Assembly (NCBI GenBank): GCA_045538735.1
Contig: JAZSRY010000027.1
Span: 1-16,339, forward strand
Direction: 5' to 3'
Length of the DNA: 16,339 nucleotides
DNA from: SIG459 sp045538735
Lineage (GTDB): Bacteria; Bacillota; Clostridia; Oscillospirales; Oscillospiraceae
Position 1 is the stretch's first letter; every line of letters begins with the position of its first letter. Both the position numbers and the translations under genes were made by a program. Below, one piece after another: positions 12,987 through 16,339 of this stretch. Under the pieces are notes generated by a model. It had not been told where the DNA came from. It searched no databases and was given only the letters and a program-made list of their open reading frames with translations.

Positions 12987-13851
12987 TTCTGTACTGGTCA
13001 TCGGGCTCAAAAACAACCTTTTCGTATCTCTTGCAGTCCAGCTCAACGCCTGTCCAGTCGGAGTGGAGAATGCCGGTCTGCTTGATGAGAACGTCGTAAA
13101 GCACATCGTAGTCCTTGCCATCCTCGCCAACTTCGGGAATGGTGGAGTAGGGGAGGGTCTTGTGGTAGGATATGCGGTGGCCCTTGTAGTTATATTCGTA
13201 GTTGCAGCGAATGCGGGAGCCCCACATGCCTTCGAACTGGCAGAGAGCGTCCAGGTCTCTCATAATGGGGTCGTCACTCTCGTCATAGAGGTTTTCAAGA
13301 GTGGTCTTGGTGTAGTCGGAGCGGAACTGGATGGGAACACCCTGCTTCATAAAGCGCTGGATGAAAGGCTCAATGCGCTTGGAGGGGTAGTCGGCGAAGA
13401 GCACGCAGTTGATGCGGGTGGGGACTTTTATCTTGGAGAAGATATCGTCGCTGCCTTCCTCAACATAGGGCTCAAGATGGCGGGAAACATTCACGCAGGT
13501 GAGCTTGGTGGCATTGCGGTTGAGGAATTCCACAATCTGCTCCTGAGTGTACTTGTGCATCACGGGGAGGGTGGTGTTTATGAAAACACGGTGGGTGGAG
13601 GGGACTGCGTCCAGCATAAGCTGGAGGCACTCCAGATCGGCAAGAGGCTCGCCGCCGGTGAAAACAAAGTCACAGTTGGGTGTGATGCTGTCAATATATC
13701 TGATGCTCTCGCATATTTTTTCGGCACTGAAGCCTTCGCTATTGGCATATTCAGCCTTGTTGATGCAGAAGGGGCAGTTGTTGCAGCAGTCATAGGGAAC
13801 AAAAACCGTTACTGTTGCGCCGCCCTCTCTGGTCTTGTAGAGCTTGGTCAT
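12979..13851 (-). CDS. Radical SAM protein of unknown substrate
   Basis: The 290-residue product has the radical SAM cluster motif CxxxCxxC at C22, C26 and C29 (DCCNNCPFC), which binds a [4Fe-4S] centre and S-adenosylmethionine. It also has the GGEP motif (66-69) for SAM binding, so it is expected to generate a 5'-deoxyadenosyl radical. The rest of the barrel is present (FINTTLP, VNVSRHLEPY, RINCVLF). No CxxC-rich SPASM or Twitch extension is seen at the C-terminus, which ends in a charged EPDDQYRRK tail, so it probably carries a single cluster. No substrate peptide or pathway gene is adjacent. GGAG lies 8 nt before the ATG. Substrate and pathway are unknown. Confidence 0.88.
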   Translation of the reverse strand: MTKLYKTREGGATVTVFVPYDCCNNCPFCINKAEYANSEGFSAEKICESIRYIDSITPNCDFVFTGGEPLADLECLQLMLDAVPSTHRVFINTTLPVMHKYTQEQIVEFLNRNATKLTCVNVSRHLEPYVEEGSDDIFSKIKVPTRINCVLFADYPSKRIEPFIQRFMKQGVPIQFRSDYTKTTLENLYDESDDPIMRDLDALCQFEGMWGSRIRCNYEYNYKGHRISYHKTLPYSTIPEVGEDGKDYDVLYDVLIKQTGILHSDWTGVELDCKRYEKVVFEPDDQYRRK

Positions 13852-13888
13852 TTAAATCTCTCCGGGTTAATTTTTGTCGAACACTATA

Positions 13889-13917
13889 ACTTTAACATTT
13901 GGTTTGAGATTAGTCAA
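13889..13917 (-). promoter_or_regulatory. Probable promoter of the radical SAM gene
   Basis: On the minus strand, TTGACT (13912-13917) and TAAAGT (13889-13894) are 17 bp apart, giving a leader of about 30 nt. Confidence 0.5.
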
Positions 13918-13944
13918 CATGTTTAGAGAAGTGAAAAAAATAAC

Positions 13945-13987
13945 TTGTCAAAAAACAAAATCTCCCAACTTTCGTTGGGAGATTTTG
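13945..13987 (-). terminator. Terminator of the iron-sulfur flavoprotein gene
   Basis: A perfect 14-bp stem, CAAAATCTCCCAAC (13956-13969) with its complement at 13974-13987 and a 4-nt loop, is followed on the minus strand by a six-T run. It starts 16 nt after the gene's stop. Confidence 0.88.
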
Positions 13988-14003
13988 CTTTTGCGGGGAA
14001 ATT

Positions 14004-14609
14004 TTATCTTACAAAGCAGGTCCAGGCACCGTATTCGTTGTTCAGCGCGGGAATAGTTTCGCCCTTGAGATAGGCGGCCATATTGCGGCCGAGATTTCTC
14101 ATGGTCTGAAGTCCTTCTGCGTCCTCGGCAACATCCTCTGCTTTTCTGCCGTGAACCATGTTCCAGTAGCTGGAGCCGATAATGGGCATCTGGCTGATGG
14201 AAAAATATTTATTGAGAACATCTATGCTGGCGGTGGTACCTGCTCTGCGGGCGGATACAACGGCGGCTCCCGGTTTGCCCTTGAAGGCGTTTCCGCCGGA
14301 GAAGAAGAGTCGGTCCAGCACGGAGAGAATGCGTCCGCTGGGATGGGCGTAGTATACGGGAGAGCCGAATATAAAGCCGTCTGCCTCGGCACATTTGGCC
14401 TTGAGAGTGCTGAGATTATCGTCGTCAAAAACGCAGTTTTGGGTCTTGCGGCAGGCTCCGCAGCCTATGCAGTCGCGGACAGGACCGTTGCCCAGCCATA
14501 CTATCTCGCTGTCAATTCCCTCAGCGGCGAGAGCCTTGGCTACCTCCCTGAGTGCAGTATAGGTGCAGCCTTCTTTGTTGGGGCTTCCGTTGAGCATAAG
14601 TACCTTCAT
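14004..14609 (-). CDS. NADPH-dependent FMN reductase-type iron-sulfur flavoprotein
   Basis: The 201-residue product has a flavodoxin-like fold. It starts with the phosphate-binding segment LNGSPNKEGCTYTAL (6-20) and has the flavin-contact segment FGSPVYYAHPSG (about 81-92). A cysteine motif C47xxC50xxC53x5C59 (CIGCGACRKTQNC) sits in the position used by iron-sulfur flavoproteins of anaerobes to bind a [4Fe-4S] cluster next to FMN. Such proteins shuttle electrons from ferredoxin or reduce quinones and other acceptors; the partner is not shown. GGGAG precedes the ATG. It is monocistronic, with its own promoter and terminator, and divergent from the FliB-type gene. Confidence 0.9.
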   Translation of the reverse strand: MKVLMLNGSPNKEGCTYTALREVAKALAAEGIDSEIVWLGNGPVRDCIGCGACRKTQNCVFDDDNLSTLKAKCAEADGFIFGSPVYYAHPSGRILSVLDRLFFSGGNAFKGKPGAAVVSARRAGTTASIDVLNKYFSISQMPIIGSSYWNMVHGRKAEDVAEDAEGLQTMRNLGRNMAAYLKGETIPALNNEYGAWTCFVR

Positions 14610-14638
14610 TTTTCTCGGTCTCCCTTCGCTTTTTCACC

Positions 14639-14667
14639 ATTTTATATTTTGTGTCGACAAAATTCAA
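14639..14667 (-). promoter_or_regulatory. Promoter of the iron-sulfur flavoprotein gene
   Basis: On the minus strand, TTGAAT (14662-14667) and TAAAAT (14639-14644) are 17 bp apart. The spacer contains GTCGAC flanked by TTTTG/CAAAA, a possible operator. Confidence 0.5.
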
Positions 14668-14674
14668 GACACTA

Positions 14675-14703
14675 TTGCGCCATTTCCGAGGCGGGGATAT
14701 AAT
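14675..14703 (+). promoter_or_regulatory. Promoter of the FliB-type gene
   Basis: TTGCGC (14675-14680) and a perfect TATAAT (14698-14703) are 17 bp apart. The AGGAG ribosome site follows about 15 nt later, so the leader is short. Confidence 0.65.
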
Positions 14704-14731
14704 TATCTTATCCATTTTCAGGAGATTAGCC

Positions 14732-15655
14732 ATGATAGAAGTATGCCCCGAATATTATAAAGATTTCAAATGCATTGCATCAGCGTGCAGCCATAGCTGC
14801 TGCATTGGCTGGGAAATAGATATTGATGAGGAAAGCGCGGAGAGATTCAAGGCAGTTACGGGTGAACTTGGAGATAAGCTGCGCCGCTGCATAAGCGAAG
14901 GGGAAGAGCCCCATTTCATTCTTGCGGAAAATGAGCGCTGTCCATTCCTCAATGAGAATAATCTCTGCGAGATTATTCTGGAGCTTGGTGAGGATGCCGT
15001 TTGCCAAATCTGCAGCGACCATCCCCGTTTTCGCAGCTACCTCAGCGAGAGGACGGAGCTTGGCCTCGGCCTTTGCTGCGAGGAGGCGGGAAGGCTGATA
15101 ATAGGTCGCAGAGAGCCTTTTTCCCTGATAGAAGAGGGGGAGGGCGCTTATACTGCGGATGAGGATGCCCTTATGGATATCCGGGATGAGATTTTTGAAA
15201 TAATGGGGGAGGAGCGGCCAATCTGCCGCCGCATGGAGAAGGTGCTTTCTCTTTGCGGAGGGGAGGGTATAAGCTTTGATATTCGGGAATGGGCAAAATT
15301 CTTCCTTGAACTGGAGCGCCTTGACGAAGGGTGGACGGTCTGCCTTGAGCGGCTTGCCTTTTCCGAATATGACGAGACAGATATCGGGCCTTTGATGCAT
15401 TCCCGCAGCCGGGAATTTACAAATCTTTTCAACTATTTCATTTACCGCCATTTTTTCTCCGCCCTCGATGACGGAGACATAGTTTCCAAAGTCGCTTTTG
15501 CTGCCCTCAGCTGCCGCATAATTGCTGCTCTTTGCCTTACCCACGGCAGCGGGGGAGGCCTTGAAATCATCGTGGAATATGCCAGAATGTATTCCTCGGA
15601 GATAGAATATTCCGACGAAAATCTGGAGCTTATATTTGAGGAATTATCCAAATAA
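14732..15655 (+). CDS. fliB: Flagellin lysine-N-methylase (FliB-type) cysteine-rich protein
   Basis: The 307-residue product begins with a cysteine-rich domain typical of proteins annotated as flagellin lysine-N-methylase (zinc/iron-chelating YkgJ-like cluster). Key residues are C14, C19, C23 and C24 in FKCIASACSHSCCIGWEIDI, then C70, C79, C91 and C94 in CQICSDHPRF, and the C115-C116 pair. FliB in enterobacteria methylates lysines of flagellin, but many clostridial members occur without proven flagellin activity. The ATG at 14732 is chosen because AGGAG stands 9 nt before it; an in-frame ATG at 14651 lies upstream of the promoter. No flagellar gene is in the window, so the methylase role is assigned by family only. 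A bidirectional terminator follows at once. Confidence 0.82.
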   Translation: MIEVCPEYYKDFKCIASACSHSCCIGWEIDIDEESAERFKAVTGELGDKLRRCISEGEEPHFILAENERCPFLNENNLCEIILELGEDAVCQICSDHPRFRSYLSERTELGLGLCCEEAGRLIIGRREPFSLIEEGEGAYTADEDALMDIRDEIFEIMGEERPICRRMEKVLSLCGGEGISFDIREWAKFFLELERLDEGWTVCLERLAFSEYDETDIGPLMHSRSREFTNLFNYFIYRHFFSALDDGDIVSKVAFAALSCRIIAALCLTHGSGGGLEIIVEYARMYSSEIEYSDENLELIFEELSK

Positions 15656-15686
15656 AAAAGGAAGTGTCTTAGACACTTCCTTTTTT
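15654..15686. terminator. Bidirectional terminator between fliB and tex
   Basis: A 15-bp stem (15654-15668 with 15672-15686) has a TTA loop, GC-rich core GGAAGTGTC, A6 on the left and T6 on the right. It overlaps the fliB stop codon and lies 4 nt from the tex stop. Confidence 0.88.
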
Positions 15687-15689
15687 ATT

Positions 15690-16339
15690 TTATTTTGCCT
15701 GCTTGATGGAGAGATTAATTCTGCCTTTTTTGGCATCTGCCTCAAGCACCATTACCTTAACAACGTCGCCAACACTGAGCATTTCGCTGGGGTGGCGAAT
15801 AAATTTGTTGGCGATCTCGGAAATGTGAACAAGACCGTCTCTGTGAACGCCGATATCCACAAATGCGCCGAAGTCTATAACATTGCGGACGGTGCCCACA
15901 AGAATCATGCCGGGCTTGAGATCTTTTACCTCCATAACCTCACCGCTTCTCATAATGGGGGGAGGCAGCTCGTCGCGGGGGTCACGTCCGGGCTTGAGAA
16001 GCTCGCTGACGATATCCCGGAGGGTGGGAGCGCCTACGCCGCATTTTTCGGCCAGAGCATCCACGCCAATGGCTTTCACCTTGGCCTCCAGACCCTCGAG
16101 GGAGCGGCTTTTAACGTCGGAGAGACTGTAGCCGCACAGATCAAGCAGCTGATAAGCAGCGGCATAGGATTCCGGGTGGACACCGGTATTATCCAGAATC
16201 TCCTTGCTCTCTGGCACCCGGAGGAAGCCGGCACACTGCTGGAAGGCCTTGGGGCCCAGCTTGGGCACTTTTTTGATCTGGGCCCGGGAGGTGAAGGCAC
16301 CGTTTTCTTCCCGGTAGGCTACGATATTCTTGGCGGTGG
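15690..16339 (-). CDS. tex: Tex family RNA-binding transcription accessory protein, C-terminal part (partial)
   Basis: The frame is open to the right edge, giving the last 215 residues of a protein that is usually about 710-780 long. The first visible residues (KNIVAYREENGAFTSRAQIK) and KVPKLGPKAFQQCAGFLR form the helix-hairpin-helix region. SRSLEGLEAK leads on to the linker, and an S1 RNA-binding domain occupies about residues 138-212 of the fragment (GTVRNVIDFGAFVDIG, DGLVHISEIA). Tex proteins bind nucleic acid and affect transcription; the N-terminal and YqgF-like domains lie outside the window. A GTG at 16268 is internal, not a start, since family sequence continues upstream in frame. It ends in IKQAK just before the shared terminator. 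Confidence 0.93.
   Translation of the reverse strand, partial: TAKNIVAYREENGAFTSRAQIKKVPKLGPKAFQQCAGFLRVPESKEILDNTGVHPESYAAAYQLLDLCGYSLSDVKSRSLEGLEAKVKAIGVDALAEKCGVGAPTLRDIVSELLKPGRDPRDELPPPIMRSGEVMEVKDLKPGMILVGTVRNVIDFGAFVDIGVHRDGLVHISEIANKFIRHPSEMLSVGDVVKVMVLEADAKKGRINLSIKQAK

Noticed and set aside
13871..14662. Shared TCGACAAAA 9-mer upstream of the radical SAM gene (minus strand, 13871-13879) and in the fliB/flavoprotein divergent region (plus strand, 14654-14662)
   Set aside because: Only nine bases match, they lie in AT-rich promoters, and their positions relative to the promoters differ; chance is likely, so no operator is called.
14651..14731. Upstream in-frame ATG extension of the FliB-type protein
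   Set aside because: It starts upstream of the TTGCGC/TATAAT promoter and lacks a ribosome site. The ATG at 14732 has AGGAG and the family-typical beginning.
1..16339. CRISPR arrays, tRNA or rRNA genes, transposases, prophage genes
   Set aside because: I found no regularly spaced direct repeats, no tRNA-like cloverleaf ends, and no transposase, integrase or phage motifs in any translated frame.

Overview
The window looks like chromosome of an anaerobic, gut-type Clostridia (Bacillota), plausibly near the Oscillospirales. The reasons are a complete Rnf electron-transport operon in the clostridial order C-D-G-E-A-B, a TM1266-family small protein, a flagellin lysine-methylase-type protein, NusG-domain-II and Gx-transporter proteins, strong AGGAGG ribosome binding sites with TTGACA/TATAAT promoters, and an intergenic double-hairpin repeat of a kind common in gut Clostridia. 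The taxonomic placement is inference. No tRNA, rRNA, CRISPR array, transposase or phage gene was seen, and no stretch over 300 bases lacks a gene.

Left part (1-3037). The 3' end of a probable glycoside hydrolase enters from the left edge and is followed by a hairpin repeat. A minus-strand pair follows (small lipoprotein, then 3-methyladenine-DNA glycosylase I), then a minus-strand TauE/SafE-type anion exporter with a perfect-consensus promoter.

Minus-strand transport operon (3035-5914). A promoter just after apbE drives a roughly 180-nt leader that ends in an intrinsic terminator immediately before the first ribosome binding site. Behind it lie a TM1266-family ACT-like protein, a substrate-binding lipoprotein, a permease and an ATPase of the nitrate/sulfonate/taurine/NMT1 class. 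The layout is that of an attenuator or riboswitch operon, but I match it to no known class.

Central energy module (5919-12957). A lipoprotein ApbE flavin transferase is divergent from rnfCDGEAB, and the two promoters overlap. ApbE would attach FMN to the threonines visible in RnfD (T157) and RnfG (T156). The Rnf complex couples ferredoxin oxidation and NAD reduction to ion pumping. After a strong terminator come a NusG-domain-II membrane protein and a Gx-transporter protein. As I recall, these families match EetA and EetB of flavin-based extracellular electron transfer loci.

Right part (12948-16339). This holds a radical SAM enzyme of unknown substrate (-), an iron-sulfur flavoprotein (-), a FliB-type cysteine-rich protein (+) and the C-terminal part of the RNA-binding protein Tex (-) running off the right edge. 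Convergent pairs are separated by compact bidirectional terminators, some overlapping stop codons.
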